Part shown: in pieces, positions 5,563 to 13,090 of the stretch
Position numbering within the stretch: position 1 is the first letter of the stretch
Layout of the letters: each line of letters opens with the position of its first letter
From: Methylococcaceae bacterium UBA4132
Lineage (GTDB): Bacteria > Pseudomonadota > Gammaproteobacteria > Methylococcales > Methylomonadaceae
Length of the DNA stretch: 16,632 bases
Assembly (NCBI GenBank): GCA_002380945.1
Contig: DFWO01000153.1
Span: forward strand, 1-16,632
Direction: 5' to 3'
Notes under the pieces: generated by a model
The model's database searches: none
The model's input: the letters and a program-made list of their open reading frames with translations, nothing else
Told to the model about the DNA's origin: nothing
Translations under genes and position numbers: made by a program

Positions 5563-7853
5563 AAACTGATTTTACCGTGGGCGTTGTCGGCAATCCTAAT
5601 TGCGGCAAAACCACGTTGTTTAATGTTCTGACTGGCTCTAAGCAACAAGTCGGCAATTGGCCTGGTGTGACTGTTGAAAAAAAAACAGGCGAGTATCGCT
5701 ATGCCGATAGACATATTGAATTAGTCGATTTACCAGGCACTTATTCACTGGAATCAGCCGATGATTCGGTGTCCTTAGATGAAAAAGTGGCGCGTGATTA
5801 TGTCGCAAGCCGCGCCGCTGATTTAATTATTAATATTGTCGATGCGTCTAATATTGAACGTAATCTGTATTTGACTTCACAACTCATAGAAATGCGCGTA
5901 CCAATGCTATTGGTGCTCAACATGATTGATGTGGTGAAGCAACGCGGTATTAAAATCGACACGCAATTTTTAGCTGAGCAATTAGGTTGTCCTGTTGTTG
6001 CCGTTTCTGCCTCAACTAAACACGGTATTAATTCGTTACAAACGGCGATTAATAGTGCAATTATTGCCAAACCCACGCCCACCGCTCAAATTAGTTATCA
6101 TCCTGCCTTGGAATCGGCAATCAAGGAAATCTCGCCGCTCTTGGTCGAAACTGCACAACAATATCCCTGTGATTGCCGCTGGTTAGCCTTGCGCTTATTA
6201 GAAGACGATACACTCGCTAAAGCGATTGCAGGTGAAGCATTTTTAAGCACTGTTAGGCAATTACAAAGCCAAGTCGAACAACAAACTGATGATGAAATTG
6301 ATATTTTAGCCGCTGATGCGCGGTACGGTTTTGTCAATCAACTCACGCAAGGCTCGGTGTGTAAGCTCAATGAAATCAGTCGACATGGCACTGAACGTAT
6401 AGATAGTATTGTATTAAATCGCTTTTTAGGCATTCCGATTTTTCTGTTGGTGATGTATGCGATGTTTATGTTCACTATCAATATCGGCAGTGCGTTTGTG
6501 GATTTTTTTGATCAAGCAGTCGGTGCGTTATTAGTGGATGGTTTAGGCGTATTGTTGGCTGAGATGGCTACGCCTGAATGGTTGCTGGTTTTGATTACTA
6601 AAGGGATAGGCGGCGGTATTCAAGTGGTAGCTACTTTTATTCCGATTGTCGGTTTTTTGTTTATGTTCTTATCCGCACTAGAAGATTCAGGTTATATGGC
6701 ACGCGCGGCGTTTGTCATGGATAGGTTCATGCGTTTGATTGGTCTACCAGGAAAATCATTTGTGCCGATGATAGTCGGCTTTGGCTGTAATGTACCTGCG
6801 ATTATGGCGACACGCACGTTGGAAAATCAACGCGATAGAATTCTGACTAATTTGATGAACCCTTTTATGTCATGTGGGGCAAGATTGCCTGTTTACGCGT
6901 TATTTGCGGCGGCATTTTTTCCTGTTGGTGGGCAGAATTTAGTCTTTGGTTTGTATTTATTAGGCATAGTCGTTGCGGTATTAACGGGTTTAATCATGCG
7001 CCACACCCTGTTTAAAGGTGAAACTACCCCGTTTATTATGGAGTTACCCACTTATCATTTACCCACTTTTCGCGGCGTATTCTTGCGCACTTGGGACAGA
7101 CTGCATTCATTTTTGGTCAATGCAGGCAAAGTGATTGTGCCGATGGTGTTAGTGTTAAATTTTCTGAATGCCTTAGGAACAGATGGTAGTTTTGGACAAG
7201 AGAACAGCGATAAATCAGTATTAAGTGAAATCGGACGCAGTTTAACGCCTGCCTTTAAACCGATGGGTATCGCTAATGATAATTGGCCTGCCACCGTGGG
7301 CATTTTTACGGGCGTGTTAGCTAAAGAGGCTGTGGTTGGTACTTTGGATGCCTTGTATAGTCAAATGGCTAACGCTAACGCACCGTCTGAACAAGCTCCT
7401 TTTAATCTTAAAGACGCGCTTGTAACGGCTTGCGCAACAATTCCCGATAACTTAGGCAAGGTGGCTGATAATCTCCTAGACCCGTTAGGACTAGGTTCAG
7501 TCAATGAAGAACAAGCGGTTAATACGGGAACCTTTGCCGCCATGCAGCACAGTTTTGATGGTAAAGCGGGTGCCTTTGCTTATCTATTATTTATTTTATT
7601 GTACGCGCCGTGTGTTGCCGCCACAGCCGCGATTTACCGCGAAACTAATCGCAACTGGACGCTGTTTGTGGTGTTCTGGACAACAGGTATAGCTTATATG
7701 ACGGCCACTATTTTTTACCAAACCATACGATATAGCCAGCACCCTAGCTATTCTTTAGTTTGGATTATAGGCTTGTTAGTAGCTTTTTTATCGGTGTTGT
7801 TCGGTTTGTGGCTATTGGGCAAAAGACCCGAAAAATCCATGCAGGAGGTTTAG
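5559..7853 (+). CDS. feoB: Ferrous iron transporter FeoB, GTPase and permease
   Basis: A 764-residue inner-membrane Fe(II) transporter. The N-terminal G domain has G1 GNPNCGKT at 11-18, G2 threonine in PGVTVEKKTG (T38), G3 DLPG at 57-60, G4 NMID at 121-124 and G5 SAS at 150-152. A helical linker follows to about residue 285. The transmembrane part contains the FeoB motifs GYMARAAFVMDRFMRLIGLPGKSF (split here as GYMARAAF then VMDRFM), GFGCNVPAIMATRTLENQRD, NPFMSCGARLPVYALFAAAF, and the later GVLAKEAVVGTL and LLYAPCVAATAA segments with the conserved cysteines. Length is normal for the gammaproteobacterial type. It overlaps feoA by 4 bp and is followed by feoC after 3 bp; the feoC ribosome binding site lies in its last codons. 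Confidence 0.97.
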   Translation: MKTDFTVGVVGNPNCGKTTLFNVLTGSKQQVGNWPGVTVEKKTGEYRYADRHIELVDLPGTYSLESADDSVSLDEKVARDYVASRAADLIINIVDASNIERNLYLTSQLIEMRVPMLLVLNMIDVVKQRGIKIDTQFLAEQLGCPVVAVSASTKHGINSLQTAINSAIIAKPTPTAQISYHPALESAIKEISPLLVETAQQYPCDCRWLALRLLEDDTLAKAIAGEAFLSTVRQLQSQVEQQTDDEIDILAADARYGFVNQLTQGSVCKLNEISRHGTERIDSIVLNRFLGIPIFLLVMYAMFMFTINIGSAFVDFFDQAVGALLVDGLGVLLAEMATPEWLLVLITKGIGGGIQVVATFIPIVGFLFMFLSALEDSGYMARAAFVMDRFMRLIGLPGKSFVPMIVGFGCNVPAIMATRTLENQRDRILTNLMNPFMSCGARLPVYALFAAAFFPVGGQNLVFGLYLLGIVVAVLTGLIMRHTLFKGETTPFIMELPTYHLPTFRGVFLRTWDRLHSFLVNAGKVIVPMVLVLNFLNALGTDGSFGQENSDKSVLSEIGRSLTPAFKPMGIANDNWPATVGIFTGVLAKEAVVGTLDALYSQMANANAPSEQAPFNLKDALVTACATIPDNLGKVADNLLDPLGLGSVNEEQAVNTGTFAAMQHSFDGKAGAFAYLLFILLYAPCVAATAAIYRETNRNWTLFVVFWTTGIAYMTATIFYQTIRYSQHPSYSLVWIIGLLVAFLSVLFGLWLLGKRPEKSMQEV

Positions 7854-7856
7854 CGA

Positions 7857-8081
7857 ATGATTTTGTCTGATTTAAGAAGTTATTTACAACAACAACGTAG
7901 AGTCTCGCTGGCAGACTTAGTTAATCATTTTAATATTGACGCTGATGCCTTGCGCGGTATGCTGGGCAAATGGATTAGTAAAGGTTATGTGCGGGTCATG
8001 CCGTTAGAGTCTGCTTGCGGTACCAGTTGCTGTAAATGTGATCCTACATTGACAGAATTGTATGAATGGATAAATAAATAG
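7857..8081 (+). CDS. feoC: FeoC-like winged-helix regulator of ferrous iron transport
   Basis: A 74-residue protein with an N-terminal winged helix, LSDLRSYLQQQRRVSLADLV followed by a helix pair to about residue 47, and a cysteine cluster C54-x3-C58-C59-x-C61. FeoC proteins often carry four cysteines of this kind, thought to bind an oxygen-sensitive iron-sulfur cluster. FeoC is small, cytoplasmic and partners FeoB. The start is well defined by AGGAGG in the end of feoB, eight bases upstream, and the gene follows feoB after 3 bp. No clear rho-independent terminator is visible right after it. Confidence 0.92.
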   Translation: MILSDLRSYLQQQRRVSLADLVNHFNIDADALRGMLGKWISKGYVRVMPLESACGTSCCKCDPTLTELYEWINK

Positions 8082-8123
8082 TCATATTGTGGATAATTTC
8101 AACTAAAATAAAAACTCAGTACT

Positions 8124-8156
8124 GTAGTTTAGGGTGAGTAAGCGACTCCAACCTAC
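8124..8156. repeat. Diverged REP-like palindrome between feoC and the HerA gene
   Basis: GTAG (8124-8127) and CTAC (8153-8156) bound an imperfect palindrome, with TTTAGGGTGAGT on the left and ACTCCAAC on the right. It aligns by eye with the REP-like element at 13279-13307 (shared TGTAG, GGTGAG, AA and CGA blocks), so it looks like a decayed member of the same family. It lies 42 bp after feoC and could end the feo transcript. Confidence 0.45.
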
Positions 8157-8263
8157 TGTGCTTTAGTTATTCATAAAAGACGGTAAAAAGTGTTTCCGCC
8201 TTAAGTTGAAGACGCAAAAATAACCTTTTTATTTTTAGCACCCATGCAAACAGGAGTCAAACA

Positions 8264-9925
8264 TTGTCCACACAGTCATCCAATATTCTCATTGGCTATT
8301 TATCTGAAATTCGCAATAACGGCATGGATGCCAGAATAGCAGAAGAATTCGTCAAAGACACATCGCGTATCAAAGTAGACAATGAAGAAATTTTAGTCGG
8401 TCATATCGGTTCGTATGTCGCTATTAGGCAAGCTAATATCAATATCTTAGCCGTCACTATTAAAATGTGGGAAGTAAATCGTTTTGATAACGCAGATATG
8501 CGTAAAACGGATCGTTTTATCGCTTTAGCCCCTGTCGGTGAAATTTTAAAGGATGGTACATTTTCTCGTGGCATCACTAATTATCCGACAGCGGGTGCAA
8601 AGGTTTATGCCGTTGGTATCACCGAAGTCAGTGCTATTTTTTCAAAATACCAAAAGTATAAATTTTTTGTTGGTCAGCTATCTTCGCATAGGGATTATCA
8701 TCTAGGTCTTGATCCACAGATTTTTTTCAGTCGCCATTTTGCTATTGTTGGGCAATCTGGTTCAGGTAAATCATGGGCAGTAACGAACCTGATTCAACGC
8801 GCTATTAAATCCATGCCTAAAAGCCATATCATTTTGCTAGATTTGCACGGTGAATATTGCTGGAAAGATAGCAACGGCAAACAGTATTCGGCATTTGATG
8901 AAAGCGTGGTCAATTGCATTGATGCGCAAGAAATGGAAATGCCGTATTGGATGATGAGCTATGCTGAATTAGTCGATCTATTTATTGATAGGGAAGATAA
9001 AGGCGCGTCCACACAAATGTCGTTTATGAGCGAAATATTGATGCAGCTCAAGCGCAAAGAGTCTAAGCGCATTGGTCTGTCTACCTTTTCAATTGATACC
9101 CCTATTTACTTCTCCCTAGCGGAGATGTACATGGCATTCAAAACCGCAAACGAAGAGAAAAAAGCCTTTGGTAAAGTGCTAGGTCCTTTGTATGGGCAAT
9201 TTGATAATTTTCTGATTAAAATGCAAAGTCGCTTAAATGACGTGCGCTATGATTTTTTACTCAGACCAAAAAAACGTAAAAGTTCAGAAAGCATGGTGGA
9301 TTTATTACGCACTTTTGTGGGATTAGGCGATAAGAAAGCCAATGTTACTGTGGTCGATTTAAGTGCTGTACCGTCTGATATTCGCCCTGCGATTGCTGCG
9401 CAAGTTGGACGCTTAGCCTACGAGTTTAATTATTGGAATCCTAATCGCCGTGAATTTCCTATCACATTAATCTGTGAAGAAGCACACGTTTATATTCCCA
9501 AAGAAAGGGGCGGGCAGTTTGAAGGCTCGAAGAAAATGATGGAACGTATTGCCAAAGAAGGGCGAAAATACGGAGTTTCCATTGGTGTAGTCAGTCAAAG
9601 ACCGACCGAACTTTCTGAAACTATGCTGTCACAATGTACGTCATTTATTTGTTTACGCACCACTAGCTTAGATGATCAAGCTTATATTAGAGGATTAATT
9701 CCCGAATCGGAAGGTAATTTAGCCGATGTACTCAGTTCACTCGGTCGAGGTGAAGCCCTAGTATTAGGTGAAGCCGTGCCATTACCAACACGCGTACAGC
9801 TTTACAAACCGAATCCAGAACCAAAAAGTAATGATGTCGATTATGTGGCTGGCTGGAGAAAAGGAACAGATAACATGAACGTCGAAGAAATCGTACAACT
9901 ATGGCGTACTCAGGATAGACGCTAA
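8264..9925 (+). CDS. HerA-like hexameric ATPase / DNA translocase
   Basis: A 553-residue HerA/FtsK-superfamily ATPase (DUF87). Residues 7-135 look like the HAS-type beta-barrel that precedes the motor domain. Walker A is GQSGSGKS at 163-170, followed by the HerA-specific LLDLHGEY at 191-198. Walker B is ITLICEEAH at 400-408, and a sensor-like GVVSQRPTEL lies at 441-450; ERIAKEGRKYGVS is typical of HerA. The start is TTG with AGGAG at 8252-8256, the only start giving the whole barrel. HerA pumps DNA and usually works with a nuclease such as NurA, or with Sir2 or DUF4297 effectors in phage defence. No such partner is encoded in the window. It leads a tight run with the next three genes. The specific role is unknown. 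Confidence 0.88.
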   Translation: MSTQSSNILIGYLSEIRNNGMDARIAEEFVKDTSRIKVDNEEILVGHIGSYVAIRQANINILAVTIKMWEVNRFDNADMRKTDRFIALAPVGEILKDGTFSRGITNYPTAGAKVYAVGITEVSAIFSKYQKYKFFVGQLSSHRDYHLGLDPQIFFSRHFAIVGQSGSGKSWAVTNLIQRAIKSMPKSHIILLDLHGEYCWKDSNGKQYSAFDESVVNCIDAQEMEMPYWMMSYAELVDLFIDREDKGASTQMSFMSEILMQLKRKESKRIGLSTFSIDTPIYFSLAEMYMAFKTANEEKKAFGKVLGPLYGQFDNFLIKMQSRLNDVRYDFLLRPKKRKSSESMVDLLRTFVGLGDKKANVTVVDLSAVPSDIRPAIAAQVGRLAYEFNYWNPNRREFPITLICEEAHVYIPKERGGQFEGSKKMMERIAKEGRKYGVSIGVVSQRPTELSETMLSQCTSFICLRTTSLDDQAYIRGLIPESEGNLADVLSSLGRGEALVLGEAVPLPTRVQLYKPNPEPKSNDVDYVAGWRKGTDNMNVEEIVQLWRTQDRR

Positions 9926-9959
9926 CCAATTTATTTTATACCTAAAAAAGGAGACACGC

Positions 9960-10280
9960 TTGGCTTGGATACTGTTATTTGCAGCAGGTTGCGTAGAAAT
10001 AATCTTTGCTTTAAGTCTTAAATATAACGAAGGGTTTACCAAACTGTGGCCTAGTGTTATCACAGCAATATCGGGTGCAGGCAGTTTTGGTTTATTAATG
10101 TGGGCAATCAAAACCTTACCACTAGGTACAGCTTATGCCGTATGGACAGGCATGGGGGCGGTGGGTGTTGCCATTATGGGCATTATTCTGTTTAAAGAAT
10201 CAATGGATTGGCTACGCTTATTATCCATTATCTTGGTTATCATCGGCATTATCGGTCTTAAATTAACGGACTCATATTAA
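9960..10280 (+). CDS. SMR-family transporter, guanidinium exporter type (SugE/Gdx)
   Basis: A 106-residue protein with four transmembrane helices (about 1-20, 29-49, 56-79, 83-102), the standard small multidrug resistance fold that works as an antiparallel dimer. The essential glutamate is E13 in CVEIIFALSLKY, and LPLGTAYAVWTGMGAVG at 54-70 is the SugE/Gdx signature; the end, GIIGLKL, also fits that branch. Known members export guanidinium in exchange for protons. The start is TTG, with GGAG a few bases upstream, and matches the usual SugE N-terminus. It follows the HerA-like gene by 34 bp and precedes dsrH by 2 bp. The gap upstream is too short for a guanidine riboswitch. Calling it Gdx rather than a drug exporter is by motif. 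Confidence 0.9.
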   Translation: MAWILLFAAGCVEIIFALSLKYNEGFTKLWPSVITAISGAGSFGLLMWAIKTLPLGTAYAVWTGMGAVGVAIMGIILFKESMDWLRLLSIILVIIGIIGLKLTDSY

Positions 10281-10282
10281 CC

Positions 10283-10573
10283 ATGCTACACCTTATTTCT
10301 CAGTCGCCGATTGAAAGTGCGGTGTTAGCACGGTTCTGTGCTGGTGATGATGTCGTCTTTCTTGATAGTGCGGCACTGCGCTTGTTAAAAGCAGGTGACT
10401 TAAACAACACCTTAGTTGAATTGCTTAAAATTCAACAATTGTATGTGTTAGCTGATGATTTAGCGGTACGGGGTATCGCGGCGGCGGAATTAGTACAAGG
10501 CATTAACGTCATCGATTATGCCCAATTAGTGGCTTTAACCGTTAAAAACCCAGTCATTCAATCATGGACATAA
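10283..10573 (+). CDS. Sulfur relay protein of the DsrH/TusB family
   Basis: A 96-residue protein matching DsrH/TusB: start MLHLISQSPIESAVLARFCA, middle QLYVLADDLAVRGI, and end VIDYAQLVALTVKNPVIQSW, which is the typical VDYxxFVELTxxHxxxxSW tail. These proteins form the DsrEFH or TusBCD hexamer that passes sulfane sulfur to DsrC/TusE. Family members usually have a conserved cysteine near the position where VLADDL occurs; here the only cysteine I see is C19 in RFCAGDD, so the sulfur-carrying role may differ. DsrE and DsrF (TusD, TusC) are not next to it. The gene starts 2 bp after the SMR gene and overlaps dsrC. Confidence 0.85.
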   Translation: MLHLISQSPIESAVLARFCAGDDVVFLDSAALRLLKAGDLNNTLVELLKIQQLYVLADDLAVRGIAAAELVQGINVIDYAQLVALTVKNPVIQSWT

Positions 10574-10881
10574 TGCCCGAAACCACCGCGCAAGGCTTTT
10601 TAGTCAATGCCAACGATTGGAATGAGACCGTTGCCAATCAATTAGCCCAATTGAACCAAATAACTTTAACCCCTGCACACTGGGAAATTATTGGTTTTAT
10701 TCGCGATTATTATCAGCAATTTAAACATCTGCCCAATATGCGCGTCTTCATCAAAGCGATAGCCAAAACCTTAGGTGAAGACAAAGGTAATAGTCGCTAT
10801 CTGCACAGTTTATTTCCTGACGCGCCATTACGCGATGCCTGCAAATTAGCAGGATTGCCTAAACCACCCACTTGCTTGTAA
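10564..10881 (+). CDS. Sulfur carrier protein of the DsrC/TusE family, with both cysteines
   Basis: A 105-residue protein with family features TPAHWEIIGFIRDYY at 36-50, EDKGNSRYLHSLFP at 72-85 and the flexible C-terminal arm ACKLAGLPKPPTCL. The penultimate cysteine C104 carries sulfur; a second cysteine, C93, lies 11 residues before it. That pair is the hallmark of DsrC proteins that form an intramolecular trisulfide or disulfide, whereas E. coli TusE has only the last one. The start at 10564 overlaps dsrH by 10 bp; an in-frame ATG at 10573 (TAATG with the dsrH stop) is an equally good coupled start and loses three residues. A hairpin terminator follows at once. Whether it serves tRNA thiolation or sulfur oxidation is not decided by one gene. 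Confidence 0.9.
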   Translation: MDIMPETTAQGFLVNANDWNETVANQLAQLNQITLTPAHWEIIGFIRDYYQQFKHLPNMRVFIKAIAKTLGEDKGNSRYLHSLFPDAPLRDACKLAGLPKPPTCL

Positions 10882-10902
10882 AACAGCTTTAGCTGTTTTT
10901 TC
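10881..10902 (+). terminator. Rho-independent terminator after dsrC
   Basis: AAACAGC (10881-10887), loop TTTA, GCTGTTT (10892-10898), then three more Ts and a C. This is a classic stem with a T-run directly at the dsrC stop codon, so it should end the herA-gdx-dsrH-dsrC transcript. Confidence 0.8.
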
Positions 10903-10903
10903 T

Positions 10904-10923
10904 TCAATAGCTAAAGCTATTGA
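10904..10923 (-). terminator. Hairpin at the end of hslR
   Basis: TCAATAGC (10904-10911), loop TAAA, GCTATTGA (10916-10923) is a perfect 8-bp stem containing the hslR stop codon. Read on the minus strand it is followed by AGAAAAAACAGC, an A-tract rather than a T-run. It is therefore a poor classic terminator on its own, but it may work together with the neighbouring 10881-10902 stem. Both hairpins share an AGCT-AAGCT type core. Confidence 0.45.
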
Positions 10924-11318
10924 ACTTCTTTGAAACGATGAATCAACCGCCGATCCTTCTTATTCGGCTTATGTTCAGACGGCGTAAAACCAGACAACGC
11001 TCGTTGTTCGCGTTGCAATATCTGTTGTTGCTCACGTTTAGCCAAACTATCCGCATCTTCATGATAAAGTAATACCGCATCTTTTGCCGCACGGCGTTGT
11101 GCGCTGAGTGCAGTAATGGTAATTTGCCAGCGCAAACCGTCTTTACTAATAGACAACACCGAGCCTACTTTTACCTCTTTACTGGCTTTGACACGTTGGT
11201 CATTAACATGGACTTTACCGCCTGAAATCGCTTCCGCTGCAAGCGAGCGCGTCTTAAAAAACCGCGCTGCCCACAGCCATTTATCTAAGCGTATCGCATC
11301 AAGTTCAGATTGCGCCAT
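10917..11318 (-). CDS. hslR: Ribosome-associated heat shock protein Hsp15 (S4 domain)
   Basis: A 133-residue protein with an S4 RNA-binding domain at about 8-65: IRLDKWLWAARFFKTRSLA, then EAISGGKVHVNDQRVKASK. The basic tail runs through LSAQRRAAKDAVLLYHE to KPNKKDRRLIHRFKE, as in E. coli Hsp15. Hsp15 binds stalled free 50S subunits that still carry peptidyl-tRNA and helps recycle them. The start codon overlaps the end of ispH by 14 bp, so the two are translationally coupled on the minus strand. Length is normal. Confidence 0.95.
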   Translation of the reverse strand: MAQSELDAIRLDKWLWAARFFKTRSLAAEAISGGKVHVNDQRVKASKEVKVGSVLSISKDGLRWQITITALSAQRRAAKDAVLLYHEDADSLAKREQQQILQREQRALSGFTPSEHKPNKKDRRLIHRFKEVQ

Positions 11319-12270
11319 GATGATGTTCGGCGTGTTTTTTCAAGCCCTTAGGTAAAGAAAACACTACTTTTTCTTCGATACCTTGAATCTCAATAGTGGA
11401 TTCGCCACCCCATGTTTTTAACTGATCTATCACTTCTTGTACCAATACTTCAGGCGCGGAAGCCCCCGCTGTCACACCCACCGTATTGACACCCTCAAAC
11501 CAATTTAGCTGCATATCTTTTGCGGTATCAATAAGATAGGCTTTTCTACCTAATTGTTCAGCAATTTCGCGCAAACGATTTGAGTTTGAACTATTAGGCG
11601 AACCGACCACCAGAATGATTTCTGCCGATTTAGCCAATTCATGTACTGCATCTTGACGGTTTTGTGTGGCATAACAAATATCGTCTTTTTTCTGCTCTTG
11701 AATTGACGTAAAACGCGCTCTTAAAGCATCGACCATCACTTTAGTATCCGTCATGGATAATGTGGTTTGCGTAACATAAGCCAAATTATTAGGATTATGC
11801 ACTGCTAATTTTTCCACATCAGCAGGCGTTTCAACTAAATAAATACCGCCATTTTCAGTGCATTTTTCATACTGCCCCATCGTGCCTTCCACTTCTGGAT
11901 GCCCCGCATGACCGATTAGAATGACTTCACGGTCTGATTTAGCGTGTTTAGCCACTTGAATATGTACTTTCGTGACTAACGGGCAAGTCGCATCAAATAC
12001 CGTTAAATTGCGCTCTTTGGCTTCTTTTTGTACCTGTTTAGACACGCCATGCGCACTAAAAATAAGATAAGAACCGACAGGTACATCGGTTAAATCTTCA
12101 ATAAAAATCGCGCCTTTTTCTTTCAGACCATCCACCACAGTACGGTTATGTACCACTTCATGGCGTACATAAATCGGTGCGCCAAACGTTTCAATGGCTT
12201 GATCGACAATTTCGATAGCCCTATCAACACCAGCACAAAATCCACGAGGGTTAGCGAGTAAAATTTTCAT
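11305..12270 (-). CDS. ispH: 4-hydroxy-3-methylbut-2-enyl diphosphate reductase
   Basis: IspH (LytB) is the last enzyme of the MEP pathway and makes isopentenyl and dimethylallyl diphosphate using a [4Fe-4S] cluster. The 321-residue protein has the three cluster cysteines C12 (NPRGFCAGVDRA), C96 (DATCPLVTKVH) and C199 (DDICYATQNRQ). Substrate residues include H41 (RHEVVHN), H74 (FSAHGVS), H124 (GHAGHPEVEGT) and E126. VGSPNSSNSNRLRE and VGVTAGASAPE are further family motifs. Length is normal. It functionally links to dxs and ispA at the left end of the window. The ribosome binding site is weak. Confidence 0.97.
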   Translation of the reverse strand: MKILLANPRGFCAGVDRAIEIVDQAIETFGAPIYVRHEVVHNRTVVDGLKEKGAIFIEDLTDVPVGSYLIFSAHGVSKQVQKEAKERNLTVFDATCPLVTKVHIQVAKHAKSDREVILIGHAGHPEVEGTMGQYEKCTENGGIYLVETPADVEKLAVHNPNNLAYVTQTTLSMTDTKVMVDALRARFTSIQEQKKDDICYATQNRQDAVHELAKSAEIILVVGSPNSSNSNRLREIAEQLGRKAYLIDTAKDMQLNWFEGVNTVGVTAGASAPEVLVQEVIDQLKTWGGESTIEIQGIEEKVVFSLPKGLKKHAEHHHGAI

Positions 12271-12395
12271 ATCTTGACTTTATAGGTTGGTTATTTGTGA
12301 ATGGCGTTATTCTAACGTAACAAAGCGACCACTGCTATTAAGTTAAGTCATTCATAGCAATATGATAGGGATAACATCCGCTATGAGTGCATAGA

Positions 12396-12420
12396 TTGGG
12401 TTGGCAATCAGTCAACCCAA
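12396..12420. repeat. REP hairpin upstream of the RAYT gene
   Basis: TTGGGTTG (12396-12403), 9-nt loop GCAATCAGT, CAACCCAA (12413-12420). It shares TTGGGTTGGCAAT with the REP at 13095-13121 but lacks the GTAG foot, so it is a decayed copy. It places a REP on the 5' side of the transposase gene. Confidence 0.75.
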
Positions 12421-12500
12421 CGGTGATGAAACAGTGGTTATAATTAGTCGTGTAAAGGGGTATTGTAGGGGTATCTGCTTTTTGGTAACCCAGCATTCAG

Positions 12501-12506
12501 TATAAT
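12501..12506 (+). promoter_or_regulatory. Possible -10 element of the RAYT gene
   Basis: A perfect TATAAT, 34 bp before the transposase ATG. No good -35 hexamer is visible at 16-18 bp (the sequence there is CTTTTT), so the call is tentative. Confidence 0.3.
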
Positions 12507-12540
12507 GAAACAATCCGCGTTTCAATATCAATAAAACATC

Positions 12541-13080
12541 ATGCAATACCGCCGCGATTACACACAAGGAGCGAGTTATTTTTTCACCGTTGTGACGTTT
12601 CGGCGTGTTCGGTTTTTACAGAATGAAGCGGCGGTTAATAGTTTACGACAGGCATTTAAAGATGAAATGGCACGCCGTCCGTTTGTCATTGATGCCATCG
12701 TCATTATGCCCGACCATATTCACAGTATATGGACATTATCAGAAGGCGATGCCGATTATTCCATGCGTTGGCGTAACATCAAACACGCATTTACCCAACA
12801 GATTGCACCCGAACAACGTCCCGCCGTGTATGCCAGTCGCCAACACAAAGGCGAACAAGCGATATGGCAACGGCGGTTTTGGGAGCATCGCATTCGTGAT
12901 GATGAAGATTTTAGCCATCATGTGGATTATATTCATTACAATCCCGTTAAACACGGTTATGTCAAACGTCCCACCGATTGGGCATACAGCAGTATTCACC
13001 GATACATTCGGCAAGCTGTGTTACCCGCGACATGGGGCAGTGATACGATTGTTATACCCGATGGCGTGGGTCACGAGTAA
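12541..13080 (+). CDS. REP-associated tyrosine transposase (RAYT, Y1 HUH family)
   Basis: A 179-residue single-domain Y1 transposase of the IS200-like HUH superfamily. The HUH motif is MPDHIHSIW (H59 and H61), following FVIDAIVIM. The catalytic tyrosine is most likely Y130 in VDYIHYNPVKHGYV, preceded by the family motif RRFWEHRIRDDEDF at 111-124. The start YRRDYTQGASYFFTVVTF is typical for this group. RAYTs bind and cleave GTAG-bearing REP hairpins and are thought to spread them, acting as single-copy domesticated genes. Here REPs lie on both sides (12396-12420 and 13091-13484), the arrangement called a REPtron. The ORF is intact. It is convergent with the minus-strand gtr pseudogene. Confidence 0.93.
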   Translation: MQYRRDYTQGASYFFTVVTFRRVRFLQNEAAVNSLRQAFKDEMARRPFVIDAIVIMPDHIHSIWTLSEGDADYSMRWRNIKHAFTQQIAPEQRPAVYASRQHKGEQAIWQRRFWEHRIRDDEDFSHHVDYIHYNPVKHGYVKRPTDWAYSSIHRYIRQAVLPATWGSDTIVIPDGVGHE

Positions 13081-13090
13081 TGAGAGATTT

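Noticed and set aside
9926..9959. A guanidine (ykkC-type) riboswitch before the SMR gene
   Set aside because: Only 34 bp separate it from the previous gene, far too short for a ykkC aptamer, and no aptamer motifs are present there or in 8082-8263.
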